Source: Arthrobacter sp. 9V (GTDB lineage: Bacteria; Actinomycetota; Actinomycetes; Actinomycetales; Micrococcaceae). From it: a stretch of 64,000 nt of DNA. The notes beneath the pieces were generated by a model that saw only the letters and a program-made list of their open reading frames with translations, was not told where the DNA came from and did no database searches. Positions 8,213 through 16,948 of the stretch are shown here, in pieces (the first letter of the stretch is position 1; every line of letters begins with the position of its first letter). The position numbers and the translations under genes are program-made. Where the stretch lies: assembly GCF_902506065.1 (NCBI RefSeq), contig NZ_LR732912.1, positions 4,555,525-4,619,524 of the forward strand, given 5' to 3'.

Positions 8213-9043
8213 TCAGGCCGCGACCGGCAGCACCAGCAAGTAACCAGTGGGCAGGTCCGTGCTCCAGCGCCGCGGCTCACGCACCACGAACTGTGCGGCT
8301 AACTGTTCCGGCGTAAGCAGACTGTTGGGCTCGGGAGAAGGACCCCACTGCCCGCTGCCGTATGGATAGAGCGGGTCCAAGACACGAATCCCCGTAACCT
8401 GAAACTCACGGAACTGCGCGGGATCACCCATCGACTCAAAGCCGCTCATCACCCAGGCATGCCGGCCGCTCCACATAACCAGCCCCACCGGCCGCCCGGT
8501 TTCGGCTATTGCACGCGCAGCTGTCTGCAGCGCGTCCTCGTAATTCGCAATGCTTACCACCGAGTACGGGCCCATTCCGGCCTCAGTTAACACCTGCGCC
8601 CAGCCCAAAGGATTGGCACCGTTGAACGAATTAGATGACCGTGCACGGGCCATCTCCCACAGCTCGCCTTGCTGTGCAGAGGCTGCCCACGTTCCACCTC
8701 CAGTGTCATCGATGAGGTTATGTGCCATCTGAATGCTCGCAGCAACACACCAGTCAAAGGTGTACTGCGGGACAAAGTCCCCCTCTTGGTAGAGGTTCAA
8801 AGCGAAAGCCTCGGGCGCAGCTGACCGCGGAGGTGGCACCGGTGCAGACGGCGGTGGCGCAGGAGTCTGGGTGGCGTTCGTTGATGGGTCTTCGGCGAGC
8901 TCACCCGCGGTGGGCGCTGCGGAAACTGACGCCACGGGTTGGCCGGCATCGGTCTCCGTGAGATCGATCGCAGGAGTGCAGGCCGTAAGGAAAGTCGCCA
9001 TGACGGCGAGCCACGTCAGGAGACGGGCAGGAGCACCGGTCAT
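8213..9043 (-). CDS. secreted lipoprotein with papain-like (C39-type) peptidase fold
   Basis: 276 residues. A signal peptide ends in the lipobox LTAC (Cys22), then a Pro/Ala/Thr-rich linker (about 25-75), then a globular domain. A candidate cysteine-protease triad is visible: DWCVAAS with Cys followed by Ala-Ala-Ser, GRHAWVMSGF with the His, and VLDPLYPYG with the Asp. This pattern resembles the C39/papain-like superfamily found in secreted actinobacterial proteins. Expected location: outer face of the membrane. Substrate unknown. It is convergent with the AbiEi-like gene and forms the right part of the accessory island between ftsH and hpt. No strong Shine-Dalgarno precedes ATG 9043. Confidence 0.72.
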   Translation of the reverse strand: MTGAPARLLTWLAVMATFLTACTPAIDLTETDAGQPVASVSAAPTAGELAEDPSTNATQTPAPPPSAPVPPPRSAAPEAFALNLYQEGDFVPQYTFDWCVAASIQMAHNLIDDTGGGTWAASAQQGELWEMARARSSNSFNGANPLGWAQVLTEAGMGPYSVVSIANYEDALQTAARAIAETGRPVGLVMWSGRHAWVMSGFESMGDPAQFREFQVTGIRVLDPLYPYGSGQWGPSPEPNSLLTPEQLAAQFVVREPRRWSTDLPTGYLLVLPVAA

Positions 9044-9227
9044 GGTCCAGTTTAGCGCGGGGGCTGGGCGTAGCGGCAGGTTTCACGAACTCCACATCCG
9101 CACCCGCTACCGCCGAACGCACCCCTTAAGCACCAGCGCCGCACCCACACCCGCCACACGCACCAGAGGTTACGGGTGCAAACGGCGGAAAGGGGCGCGG
9201 CGTCAGCGGAGAACGCGAAAAGAGGGC
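9044..9227. repeat. intergenic segment carrying fragments of the 6.3-7.1 kb repeat
   Basis: No gene. 9168-9200 (GGTTACGGGTGC, then GGCGGAAAGGGGCGCGG) resembles elements of the upstream array in which CCCGTAACC and GGCGGAAAGGGGTGCGGG recur. Several ACCCGC/ACGCACCCC words precede it and give it an imperfect palindromic character. It forms the right edge of the segment separating ftsH from hpt. Promoter signals for the left-reading lipoprotein gene must also lie here, but I cannot place them with confidence. Confidence 0.5.
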
Positions 9228-9779
9228 TTACTCGTAAACGTGCGGGGCCAGGGTGCCCACGAAGTCCAGGTTGCGGTACTTCTCTGCGTAGTCGAGGCCG
9301 TAGCCCACCACGAATTCGTTGGGGATGTCGTAGCCAACGTACTTGACGTCGATTTCCACCTTGGCGGCTGTCGGCTTGCGGAAAGCCGTGCAGATTTCGA
9401 CGCTTGCCGTGCCACGGGATTCAAGGTTGGACTTGAGCCAGGACAGGGTCAGGCCGGAGTCAATGATGTCCTCGACGATCAAGACATCTTTGCCCATGAG
9501 GTCGGTGTCGAGGTCCTTCAGGATCCGGACAACACCGGAGGACTGTGTGCCCGAACCGTAGGACGAGACAGCCATCCAGTCCATGCTGACGTGGCTGTGC
9601 AGCGCACGTGCGAGGTCAGCCATGACCATGACCGCACCCTTGAGGACACCGACAATGAGGATGTCGCGGCCTTCGTAGTCTTTGTCGATCTGCGCAGCAA
9701 GTTCCGCGATACGCGTTTGGATTTGCTCTTTGGTGTAAAGAACGTGCTTGAGATCTGCCTGGACGTCGTTTGAATCCAC
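9228..9779 (-). CDS. hpt: hypoxanthine phosphoribosyltransferase
   Basis: About 183 residues. Salvages hypoxanthine and guanine with PRPP. The PRPP-binding signature DVLIVEDIIDSGLTL is intact, as are the KGAVMVMADLAR loop and the C-terminal DIPNEFVVGYGLDY. The reading frame starts with consecutive TTG (9782) and GTG (9779); GTG is preferred because AGGAG then sits six bases away. It follows tilS on the same strand with a 30-base gap, the conserved actinobacterial tilS-hpt order. The usual next gene would be ftsH; here an accessory island intervenes. Confidence 0.96.
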   Translation of the reverse strand: MDSNDVQADLKHVLYTKEQIQTRIAELAAQIDKDYEGRDILIVGVLKGAVMVMADLARALHSHVSMDWMAVSSYGSGTQSSGVVRILKDLDTDLMGKDVLIVEDIIDSGLTLSWLKSNLESRGTASVEICTAFRKPTAAKVEIDVKYVGYDIPNEFVVGYGLDYAEKYRNLDFVGTLAPHVYE

Positions 9780-9809
9780 CAATGGCTCCTGTTTTGATGC
9801 TCGGTGCGG

Positions 9810-11027
9810 CTACTGTTGGGACGGTTTCTGATGCCGGAATACTAGCTTCCCACAGGGGGAGGCCAGTCGGGGAACGCCGTCGGCCGCAGCACCCGCCGAA
9901 ACAGCCGACGAAGCACCCGTTGAGACAGCGCGTTCCTGCTCCAAATCACTGAGGGATAAGCGGAACACACTGACATGCCCCGGAAGTTCCACGGGGCCCG
10001 CCGACCCTTGCCGGCGAAGCAGCGCTTCCGCGGCATGGAGGCGTCCGTAGCCGGGTTGTTGACCCCCGACGTCGGCCGCCGCCTTGGCGATGACCCGGAA
10101 CCTGAGCGCTGCGGGCAGCTCACGAACGGCGTCCTCGGGCAACCAGACACCGTCCTCCATACGCTGGACAAGTGAGAGATAGGTCTCGTGGGCGAGATCT
10201 TCGAGGAAGTCTGCGTCTTGCTGCAGGATCGCGGCCGTGCGGGCGAGTGATTCGGCAACTCCGGGACCAAGCTTTTCCTCCAGCACAGGCATGACTTCAA
10301 CACGTGTCCGCGATCTGGCAAAGGCGGGATCGGAATTGCTGGGGTCGTGCCAGGGTGAGAGATCCTCTACCCGGCAAATTTCCAGTGTTTCCTCACGGCG
10401 AAGGCCAAGGAAGGGCCGGAGTAGTCGTCCACGGGCCGGTCTCATGCCAGCCAGTGATCGTGTCCCGGACCCGCGGGCCAAGCCCAGGAGTACTTGCTCT
10501 GCTTGGTCGTCCAAGGTGTGGCCGAGCAGGATCGCATCACAGCCGAGCTGGTCAGCGGCCGATTCCAGAGCAAAATGGCGAGCGTCCCTGGCAGCAGCCT
10601 CCGGCCCAAAGCCAGTGGCGGCAACTTCTACAGTTCGCACTTCAACCGGCGCTAAACCCAGTTCACGCAGCACTGCAGCGGTTCGGGACGCGACCTCCGC
10701 CGAGCCTGCCTGGAGCTGATGATCCACCACCACACCGGCAACGGACACCGGATGCCCGTCCACGTGACCCCGCCGGCCGAAGTAGGCGGCTATGGCAGCC
10801 AAAGCCAACGAATCCGGCCCTCCGCTACAGGCAACAAGCACCTGGGACGGGTATCCCGCTGAGGCCAAGGCGTTCTGCAACTGCTTCCGGGCCTTGCCCA
10901 CCACCGGCGCCAAACGCCCGGGCCGTCGTCGTCCCTTACCCGCGGAACCAGAAGAACCAGCCGAACCCGCGGAACCAACACGGGACCCACTGGAAGAACC
11001 ACCTGCGGAACCAGCAGGAACGCTCAA
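9810..11027 (-). CDS. tilS: tRNA(Ile)-lysidine synthetase
   Basis: 405 residues. Ligates lysine to C34 of the AUA-reading tRNA(Ile), an essential decoding step. The PP-loop ATPase motif VACSGGPDSLALA is at residues 65-77 and GHTLDDQAEQVLLGLARGSG follows. The start is a TTG overlapping the upstream stop (TTGA, 11027-11024). The first about 30 residues are an odd Gly/Ser/Ala/Val string, encoded by degenerate GAACC-rich DNA, ahead of the conserved fold; translation could instead begin downstream, but no better start is evident. The C-terminal part is shorter than in long TilS forms, as is normal in actinobacteria. Confidence 0.95.
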   Translation of the reverse strand: MSVPAGSAGGSSSGSRVGSAGSAGSSGSAGKGRRRPGRLAPVVGKARKQLQNALASAGYPSQVLVACSGGPDSLALAAIAAYFGRRGHVDGHPVSVAGVVVDHQLQAGSAEVASRTAAVLRELGLAPVEVRTVEVAATGFGPEAAARDARHFALESAADQLGCDAILLGHTLDDQAEQVLLGLARGSGTRSLAGMRPARGRLLRPFLGLRREETLEICRVEDLSPWHDPSNSDPAFARSRTRVEVMPVLEEKLGPGVAESLARTAAILQQDADFLEDLAHETYLSLVQRMEDGVWLPEDAVRELPAALRFRVIAKAAADVGGQQPGYGRLHAAEALLRRQGSAGPVELPGHVSVFRLSLSDLEQERAVSTGASSAVSAGAAADGVPRLASPCGKLVFRHQKPSQQ

Positions 11028-12154
11028 AGCCCCATCCGCTCAAGCCACAGCTTGGAGTTGTGGATCTCGTCTTCGGTGGGTAGGTACTCGGCGGTTTCCC
11101 ACACCCGGTTGAAGCCCTCCATGCCGGCCACGGCAACCACTTCGCGGACGAACTTGGCGCCGTCGGTGTACTGCCGCATCTTGGCATCCAGGCCAAGGAG
11201 GTTGCGGATGAACTTCTCCACTACGCCCCGGTCCTTGCCGCGCTCGTTGAAGCGCTGGCGGATGGTTCGCACGGAGGGGACGATACTCGAATCCACGGCG
11301 TCCATCACCACGTTGGCGTGACCCTCAAGAAGGCTCATGACGGCCGTGATGTGGGAGAGTGATGCCTTTTCCTCCGGGTTCTGGAGGAGGTCCAGGATGG
11401 CTCCGCGGCCCGGAGTCTTCTCGGAGGGGTTGCGGTCCCGCAGGGACTTGGCTGCAGCGCTGGCGCGTTCCACCAACGTGTCCATGTTGCCCAGTAGGTT
11501 GCCGCTGAGCTTTTCGATCTCATCCAGCATGTGGTGCCGGAGCCATGGTGCTGCCGCGAACTGGACCCGGTGGGTTTGCTCGTGCAGGCAGACCCAGAGC
11601 CGGAAATCGTCCGGGTGGACGTTGAGTTCGCGCTCCACGGAGATGATGTTGGGCGCAACCAACAGGAGCCTGCCGCCCGGGGGAACCTTGGAATCCGGGG
11701 CGAGGGCAGCAAAAGGATCGTACTGGCCGAGGACCTTGCTGGAGAGGAAGGAGAGCACAGCGCCCAGCTGGGCGCCGGTGATGGCACCACTGGCGGCAGC
11801 CGCGGCCGGGGTCATGGCCACTCCGCTGCGGCTTTCCAGCATTTTCTTCAAGGCGGGTTGCAGCATCACCGCGAAACTCTGTGTATTGGCCTTGGACCAC
11901 GAGGCGCGGTCCACCACGAGGACGTGCGAATCACGGAGGTCCCTCGCGGCGTCCAATCCGGTGATGTCGTGCACGTGCGGGACGGAGATATCCGCGTTGA
12001 AGCGCAGATTGTCCACGGCCTTGCCGATCTCCGCGGAGCTAAGCTCCGGGCCGGGAGGGGCAAGCCGGGCAGCCGTAGAGGCGGCCAGGTCCCAATTGAT
12101 CAGGGACGGGGCCCCTGCTGACGAATCTCGGGCAGATGACACCATACGGTCCAT
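11024..12154 (-). CDS. zinc-dependent metallopeptidase-like protein (DUF2342)
   Basis: 376 residues from ATG 12154 (MDRMVSSARD); ATG 12145 is also possible, and a GTG-started form would extend to 12232, overlapping the upstream gene. The HExxH motif LHEQTHRVQF lies in the middle, and later Glu-rich helices (LLEGHANVVMDAV) supply a possible third ligand. This DUF2342 family, sometimes labelled coenzyme F420 biosynthesis-associated, is conserved in actinobacteria between the PBP4-type carboxypeptidase and tilS, exactly as here. Substrate and role in F420 metabolism are unproven. No signal peptide is visible, so it is probably cytoplasmic. Confidence 0.88.
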   Translation of the reverse strand: MDRMVSSARDSSAGAPSLINWDLAASTAARLAPPGPELSSAEIGKAVDNLRFNADISVPHVHDITGLDAARDLRDSHVLVVDRASWSKANTQSFAVMLQPALKKMLESRSGVAMTPAAAAASGAITGAQLGAVLSFLSSKVLGQYDPFAALAPDSKVPPGGRLLLVAPNIISVERELNVHPDDFRLWVCLHEQTHRVQFAAAPWLRHHMLDEIEKLSGNLLGNMDTLVERASAAAKSLRDRNPSEKTPGRGAILDLLQNPEEKASLSHITAVMSLLEGHANVVMDAVDSSIVPSVRTIRQRFNERGKDRGVVEKFIRNLLGLDAKMRQYTDGAKFVREVVAVAGMEGFNRVWETAEYLPTEDEIHNSKLWLERMGL

Positions 12155-12219
12155 CAGACCACACGTGAGGCGACAGTGAGCCTTAAGTTCGCTGCGCGCG
12201 GAGGATTCACGCGGAGGAT

Positions 12220-13668
12220 TCAGCCTTGGCACCCGCAGGCGGCAAGCACCGACGCCGAACGGTCCATGGCCACCTTGTTGCCCGCAGCGCCGGGGTCCAG
12301 CTTGTTGCCGATGAAGGAGAACACCAGCAGCCGGCCGTCAGCATCCACCACGTAGCCGCTCAGCGCAATCACCGTGTTCAACGTCCCGGTTTTGGCGCGC
12401 ACCAGCCCGGCGCCCTCGGACGTACCGGCGTCCACATATCTGTCATCCAAGGTTCCGGTGAGTCCGGCTACGGGGAATCCGTCCAGCGCTGTCCGCAGGG
12501 CAAGGTCCGGCCCGCTGGTGATGGCCCGGACAACCTCGGCGAACTGGTACGCCGTGACTTGATTCTCCAAGGCAAGGCCGGAAACGTCGGCCAACTGCAT
12601 CGAATCCGTGGCGATCCCCAACTCCCCCAGCCTTTGCCGCACGGCCGCTGTGGCGCCGTCGTACGTCCCTGGCTGACCGGACGCCAAAGCGGTCAACCGT
12701 CCCAACGCTTCGGCGAGGAAGTTATCCGAGGATTCGAGCATAAGGTCCACTTGCTCGCTGACGGTGGCTGACTCAGCGGCGGCCAGCACTTTGGCGGGGA
12801 GGCCTTTGCCGCGTTCGACGCCGGGACTCACCGCCACGCCGGCGGCCGCCAGCTGCTCGGCGAACGCCTGGGCGGTGGTGGAAGCCGAATCCTGGGGCCG
12901 GGGTCCGCTGAGAACGTTGGGGCTGTAGCGGCCGGAGTTCAACGCCAAGGAGTAAAGGGGCGCAGTTTCTCCGGCAGCAACATCGTCCAGGCTCCAGGCC
13001 GGATTGAGGGGCGCGCCGGTAAAGAGGGAATCGTCAACCTGGACGGTGACCGGACCCGACACCCCGGCCTCGGTCAAAGCGGCAGCTGTATCCGCCGCCA
13101 AAGACGCCAGTCCGGCGCGCCCAAGAACGGCGGCAGAGTCGGAGATACCGGAGCCCAGGAGGACATCCCCTCCCCCGGTCAGCACCACTGCGGAGGGGTT
13201 CTCGGACGCGAGCACGCGGGTAGTGAACCGGGACTCGGGACCGAGCGCCTTCAAAGCAGCGACGGCGGTCAGCAGCTTCATGTTCGAGGCCGGGATGCGG
13301 TTGGCGTTGGCGTCCCGATCAAAGAGAACCTGCCCGGTGGATGCGTCCATCACCACCCCGCTGATGCTGCCCGCACCATCCGGCTTGAGCGTGGTGTCGA
13401 GGAGTTTGGCCACTTGGGCAGGGACAGGAACGGGCGCCAGAGCATCCAACGGAAGCACACTGGTGGAATCCGACAGGCGGTCCGGCACTTTTTGCCAGGC
13501 GGGAATCGAAGGCGGTGATTTGGGGGCACTGAGCAGGCCCGGAAACATCCCCGCCACCACTATTGCGCCGAGGCACAGCAGAACCGTGATCAGCAACACC
13601 GGCCAGGTGAAGCGCCCCCACGCCGCGGCCACCCGCTTGCGGGCACCCCCGTTTTTAACGCCCATCAT
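12220..13668 (-). CDS. dacB: D-alanyl-D-alanine carboxypeptidase/endopeptidase (PBP4, S13)
   Basis: 482 residues. A cytoplasmic Lys/Arg-rich start is followed by one membrane helix (about 22-41) that acts as signal or anchor; the rest is extracytoplasmic. The three penicillin-binding motifs are present: SNMK at 128-131 (nucleophile Ser128), SSDN in the LMLESSDNFL segment, and KTG in VRAKTGTLNTV. It trims peptidoglycan stem peptides. First gene of the left-reading dacB-DUF2342-tilS-hpt run, divergent from ppa. Length and motifs are normal for the S13 family. Confidence 0.93.
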   Translation of the reverse strand: MMGVKNGGARKRVAAAWGRFTWPVLLITVLLCLGAIVVAGMFPGLLSAPKSPPSIPAWQKVPDRLSDSTSVLPLDALAPVPVPAQVAKLLDTTLKPDGAGSISGVVMDASTGQVLFDRDANANRIPASNMKLLTAVAALKALGPESRFTTRVLASENPSAVVLTGGGDVLLGSGISDSAAVLGRAGLASLAADTAAALTEAGVSGPVTVQVDDSLFTGAPLNPAWSLDDVAAGETAPLYSLALNSGRYSPNVLSGPRPQDSASTTAQAFAEQLAAAGVAVSPGVERGKGLPAKVLAAAESATVSEQVDLMLESSDNFLAEALGRLTALASGQPGTYDGATAAVRQRLGELGIATDSMQLADVSGLALENQVTAYQFAEVVRAITSGPDLALRTALDGFPVAGLTGTLDDRYVDAGTSEGAGLVRAKTGTLNTVIALSGYVVDADGRLLVFSFIGNKLDPGAAGNKVAMDRSASVLAACGCQG

Positions 13669-13812
13669 GGAAGTTGCTTGGTCCTGTCAGTCCTGAAATG
13701 TCCCCGCCGGTTCAAGAAACCCGGGCCTCTCGCTATATCCTCAATAGTAGTCGGCGGCGCCGGCGGTGCTTTTGCCTGCCGCGCCCCACCCACACCCGTC
13801 AAGGAGCATTCC

Positions 13813-14301
13813 ATGAAGCACGACGTGACCATCGAGATCCCCAAGGGATCGCGCGTCAAGTACGAAGTTGACCACGAAACCGGCCGTGTCCGCCTGGACC
13901 GCGTCCTGTTCACCTCCATGCAGTACCCCACGCACTACGGTTTCTTCGAGAACACCTTGGGCGAAGACGGCGATCCGCTGGACGCACTGGTGCTCCTGCA
14001 GGACTTCGACCTCCACCCGGGCGTCATCGTTGAATCCCGTCCCATCGGCGTCTTCAACATGACCGACGACGGCGGCGGAGACGCCAAGGTCCTTTGCGTC
14101 CCCGTTGATGCACGGTTCGACCACATCCAGGAAGTCAGCGACGTCAGCGAATTCCTGATCAAGGAAATCGAGCACTTCTTCACCCGTTACAAGGACCTGG
14201 AGCCAGGCAAGTGGGTCAAGGCTGAAGGCTGGGGCGACCGCGCCGCTGCCGAAGCCGAGCTGGAAGCTTCCATCAAGCGTTACGTTCCGGCAGCACACTA
14301 G
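13813..14301 (+). CDS. ppa: inorganic pyrophosphatase
   Basis: 162 residues from ATG 13813 with AAGGAG eight bases upstream; the frame is open back to 13678 but that part is not pyrophosphatase-like. Hydrolyses pyrophosphate to drive biosynthesis. Family I motifs: KYEVDHETGRVRLDR, YPTHYGFFENT, and the metal-binding GDPLDALVLL (the DxDPxD-type signature), then DAKVLCVP. Monocistronic, with a strong terminator right after it. Confidence 0.97.
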   Translation: MKHDVTIEIPKGSRVKYEVDHETGRVRLDRVLFTSMQYPTHYGFFENTLGEDGDPLDALVLLQDFDLHPGVIVESRPIGVFNMTDDGGGDAKVLCVPVDARFDHIQEVSDVSEFLIKEIEHFFTRYKDLEPGKWVKAEGWGDRAAAEAELEASIKRYVPAAH

Positions 14302-14321
14302 GTTCGCCTCTGATTTACGCC

Positions 14322-14376
14322 CGACGGCGGCTGGTACGGTTCCCCGCGAACCGCACCGGCCGCCGTCGTACTTTTT
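14322..14376 (+). terminator. rho-independent terminator after ppa
   Basis: CGACGGCGGC (14322-14331) pairs perfectly with GCCGCCGTCG (14359-14368); an inner CGGTTC/GAACCG pair extends it, and TACTTTTT follows. Classic stem plus T-tract 20 bases after the ppa stop. Confidence 0.85.
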
Positions 14377-14481
14377 AAAGCAACGCGGGGTCACTTATGG
14401 GCACGTCTCCCCATCGCGGCAAGCTGTGCGTCCCCTTAGGCTGGGACGAGACTTTTCGATGCTTGTTTAAAGGGGGTTCCA

Positions 14482-15462
14482 TTGGCTGGGTTCTACGGCG
14501 CGGATATAGGGCAGCTTCGCAGTCTGGCAGGCGTGATGGGCAAAGCTGCCGATGCCATCAGCTTGCAAAGCACGCAGTTGTCCAACGCAATCAACTCCAC
14601 CACGGCGTGGCAGGGCCGCGACGCCACGGTGTTCAAGGGCGACTGGAATTCCCAGCATCGGCAGAGCCTGGTCAAGGCCGCCAACATGTTGCGCGAGAAC
14701 GCGAGCCAACTGAAGAAGCACGCCAACCAGCAGGAATTCGCCAGCCACAACGACGGCTCGGGCACATCTGTGGGCGTCCTCAAGGACGTCTATGACACGG
14801 CCATGGGCGTCAAGGGCGTGGGTGCCCCGCTGTGGACGGCGTACAAATACCTCAAGCTTGGCAACGCCGAATGGGTGAAGACCCGCGAAGTCCTGACCAA
14901 CTGGCGGGCCGGCGGGACCGTGGTCCGCGACGCCATGACCGCACTGCGCAATGGTGAGAAGGTCACTGATGTCCTCACCGACCTCAAAGCCAACATCCCC
15001 TACAGCCAGGCGTTCCAGGATGCCAGCAAGTTCTCCAAGGGGCTCCGGGTAGCTGGAGCCTTGGCAGCACCGCTGAACATTGTGGGCGGCATCAGCGACA
15101 TGATCAACCCGGAGCACGACGGCTGGCGAGGCACCGGCGACCGTGTGGCAGGTGGGCTGTCCGTGGTGGGCGGCGTGGGCAGCATCATGCTCATGACGGC
15201 CGGTGGTGCTGCGCTTCTGGGCCCGATCGGTGCTCCGATCGTCATCGGCGCAGGCATTGTTGCGGGCGCTTGGGCACTGGGCAATCTGGTGGCGGACAAC
15301 TGGGACTCCATCAGCAACTTCGCCCGCAACCCCGGCAGCTACATCGCCGACGGTGCCAAGGAGGTGGCGGGCTTCGCAAAGGACGTAGGCAGTAAGGTGG
15401 CAGACGGGGTCAGTGACGCCGCCAAGTCAGTCGGAAACTTTGTCGGAGGGATATTCGGATGA
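14482..15462 (+). CDS. WXG100-domain protein with hydrophobic C-terminal domain
   Basis: 326 residues, TTG start at 14482 with AAAGGGGG nine bases before it. Residues 1-90 fit the WXG100/ESAT-6 helical hairpin: two amphipathic helices joined by TTAWQG (about 40-45). The remainder is not a standard ESX substrate: an alpha/helical middle, then a long hydrophobic, Gly/Ala-rich stretch (about 222-268, containing MTAGGAALLGPIGAPIVIG) and a tail of amphipathic Lys/Asp repeats. This layout is reminiscent of pore-forming or membrane-inserting type VII effectors but I see no toxin domain I can name. Overlaps the next gene by four bases (ATGA). No EccC/EccD secretion genes lie in the window. Confidence 0.7.
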   Translation: MAGFYGADIGQLRSLAGVMGKAADAISLQSTQLSNAINSTTAWQGRDATVFKGDWNSQHRQSLVKAANMLRENASQLKKHANQQEFASHNDGSGTSVGVLKDVYDTAMGVKGVGAPLWTAYKYLKLGNAEWVKTREVLTNWRAGGTVVRDAMTALRNGEKVTDVLTDLKANIPYSQAFQDASKFSKGLRVAGALAAPLNIVGGISDMINPEHDGWRGTGDRVAGGLSVVGGVGSIMLMTAGGAALLGPIGAPIVIGAGIVAGAWALGNLVADNWDSISNFARNPGSYIADGAKEVAGFAKDVGSKVADGVSDAAKSVGNFVGGIFG

Positions 15463-16265
15463 CCACCAGCACCATGAAGTGGACCCAGCGGGACGTTGAG
15501 GCCGCAGCCAAGGTCCTGGCCAGTGCCAGCGCAATCGGCGCGCCTTTGCCCACGTTGACCGATGAAGAAGTTGTGGCACTGGACGGCGTTCAGCACGAAC
15601 AGTTGGTAGCCCTGCCGTGGCTTTCGGCCCAGGATGCCAGCAAGGAGCTGATGTGCGCTATTGCCTTGCGCGGCCTGCTGGCCAAGGAGCTGGTGTACCC
15701 GGTGGTCTTCGAGGGCGAAACTGAGCCGTCGCGCTTGCACGCCACCGAGGAAATCACCGGCACGCTCACGCTCCGCCGCAGCGGCAGCAGCGTTGTCTCC
15801 GTGGAACGGACCGTCTCCACCGGCAAGCGCTGGCTCTACGGCTACCTTCACGATGACGGCGTCCTGTTGGAAGAAGTGGACGAAAGCGGTTTGCACGGCT
15901 TCACCGTAGTCACCCGCGATCAACTGGTTCCCCGCCTGGCGGAGTTCGTGGACCCGCAGAAGGCGGCGACCCGCGACACCGATCCTGCCCTTTACACAGA
16001 GGCCCAGTTCGAGGCGCACGCCGCCACGGCGTTGGCCGACACCCAGGCTGCGAGCAACGTGGTGGCGTTCAACTCCGACACCAACGAATTCCCCACCGTC
16101 ACCGTCTACACCGGCCCGTCTGGCGTTCACGTTCTGACACCGCGCGTGGAAGGCGCCCCGAAATCGGATCAGCCGGAGCAGGGCGAAACAGTGGCCTTCG
16201 AGTTGCAGGAAACTTCCGCTGCTTCCCTGGCCCGCGTCCTGGGTGGGTTGGCCGGCCTGGCCTGA
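15459..16265 (+). CDS. unknown protein, possible EspG-like partner of the WXG100 protein
   Basis: 268 residues, no signal peptide or membrane helix. Its ATG overlaps the stop of the WXG100 gene, so the two are coupled. Length and mixed alpha/beta pattern, with the segment RWLYGYLHDDGVLLEEVDESGLHGFTVV, recall EspG-type ESX chaperones, and the position after a WXG100 gene supports it. I cannot point to a decisive motif; an immunity protein for a membrane-active effector is an alternative. Function inferred from context only. Confidence 0.55.
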   Translation: MTTSTMKWTQRDVEAAAKVLASASAIGAPLPTLTDEEVVALDGVQHEQLVALPWLSAQDASKELMCAIALRGLLAKELVYPVVFEGETEPSRLHATEEITGTLTLRRSGSSVVSVERTVSTGKRWLYGYLHDDGVLLEEVDESGLHGFTVVTRDQLVPRLAEFVDPQKAATRDTDPALYTEAQFEAHAATALADTQAASNVVAFNSDTNEFPTVTVYTGPSGVHVLTPRVEGAPKSDQPEQGETVAFELQETSAASLARVLGGLAGLA

Positions 16266-16312
16266 CGTTCCGCTCCCAAAGCCACATCCCGCCGTCGAGC
16301 TGAAAGCCCCTC

Positions 16313-16948
16313 ATGAGCACTCCTAAACCCACAACCTCCACCGGATTCGTGGATCCGTTGACCGGACGCACTGTCCGCCGCCACACCGATACCGGCGCGT
16401 ACTTCGTCAAAGCATCCGGAACAGCCCACTTCTGGGGCCGGGTGCTGGATGCCTTGGTGTTCCTGGTTGGCTACGCGGTGCTGGCCGTGATCCTTGCGGT
16501 GGTCCGGGAATCAATGATGGACAGCGGCTCGGCCCTGGGGTACAACGACGGTTTGTGGCTGACTCTCTACGTGGTCCTGTGGTTCGTGGGGCTGTTCGTT
16601 TACGGCATGATCTGGGGATCCGTGGGCAGCGTGGGCGACGCCGCCGCCGGTATGAGGTCCGTGCGGATCAAGAACGGCACGACGGCGGGAGCCTGGTTGG
16701 GCGGTTGGCGTGCCATCTGTTGGTCTTTCTTCCCGTTCTTTGTGGTGATGCTCATTGCCTCCGCCATCAGCGGTGGCGGGGATGACACATGGGACCCGAA
16801 GTTTGCAGCCATTGACCGGCGCTCGGGAATCGCTCAAGGTCAGCAGCCCGTCCCGGATCCCAAGGCTGCAGCAGCTGAGCAGGCCGCGGCGGCGGAGCGG
16901 CACAACTTGCCCAACCTCTACGGCCAGCGTCCGGATGCCCGCCCATAA
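16313..16948 (+). CDS. RDD family membrane protein
   Basis: 211 residues. The RDD pattern is visible: GRVLDALVFLVGYAVLAV (Arg and Asp of the first helix), a second helix around 80-100, and GDAAAGMRSVRIKNG before a third helix at about 133-152. RDD proteins are integral membrane proteins of uncertain transport function. The C-terminal 40 residues are Ala/Gln/Pro-rich and probably cytosolic. It lies 47 bases after the possible EspG-like gene and overlaps the next gene by 14 bases, so it belongs to the same transcript. Confidence 0.85.
   Translation: MSTPKPTTSTGFVDPLTGRTVRRHTDTGAYFVKASGTAHFWGRVLDALVFLVGYAVLAVILAVVRESMMDSGSALGYNDGLWLTLYVVLWFVGLFVYGMIWGSVGSVGDAAAGMRSVRIKNGTTAGAWLGGWRAICWSFFPFFVVMLIASAISGGGDDTWDPKFAAIDRRSGIAQGQQPVPDPKAAAAEQAAAAERHNLPNLYGQRPDARP

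Noticed and set aside
12155..12232. GTG-started extension of the DUF2342 gene into the carboxypeptidase gene
   Set aside because: Adds non-conserved residues and a larger overlap; ATG 12154 or 12145 suits the family better.
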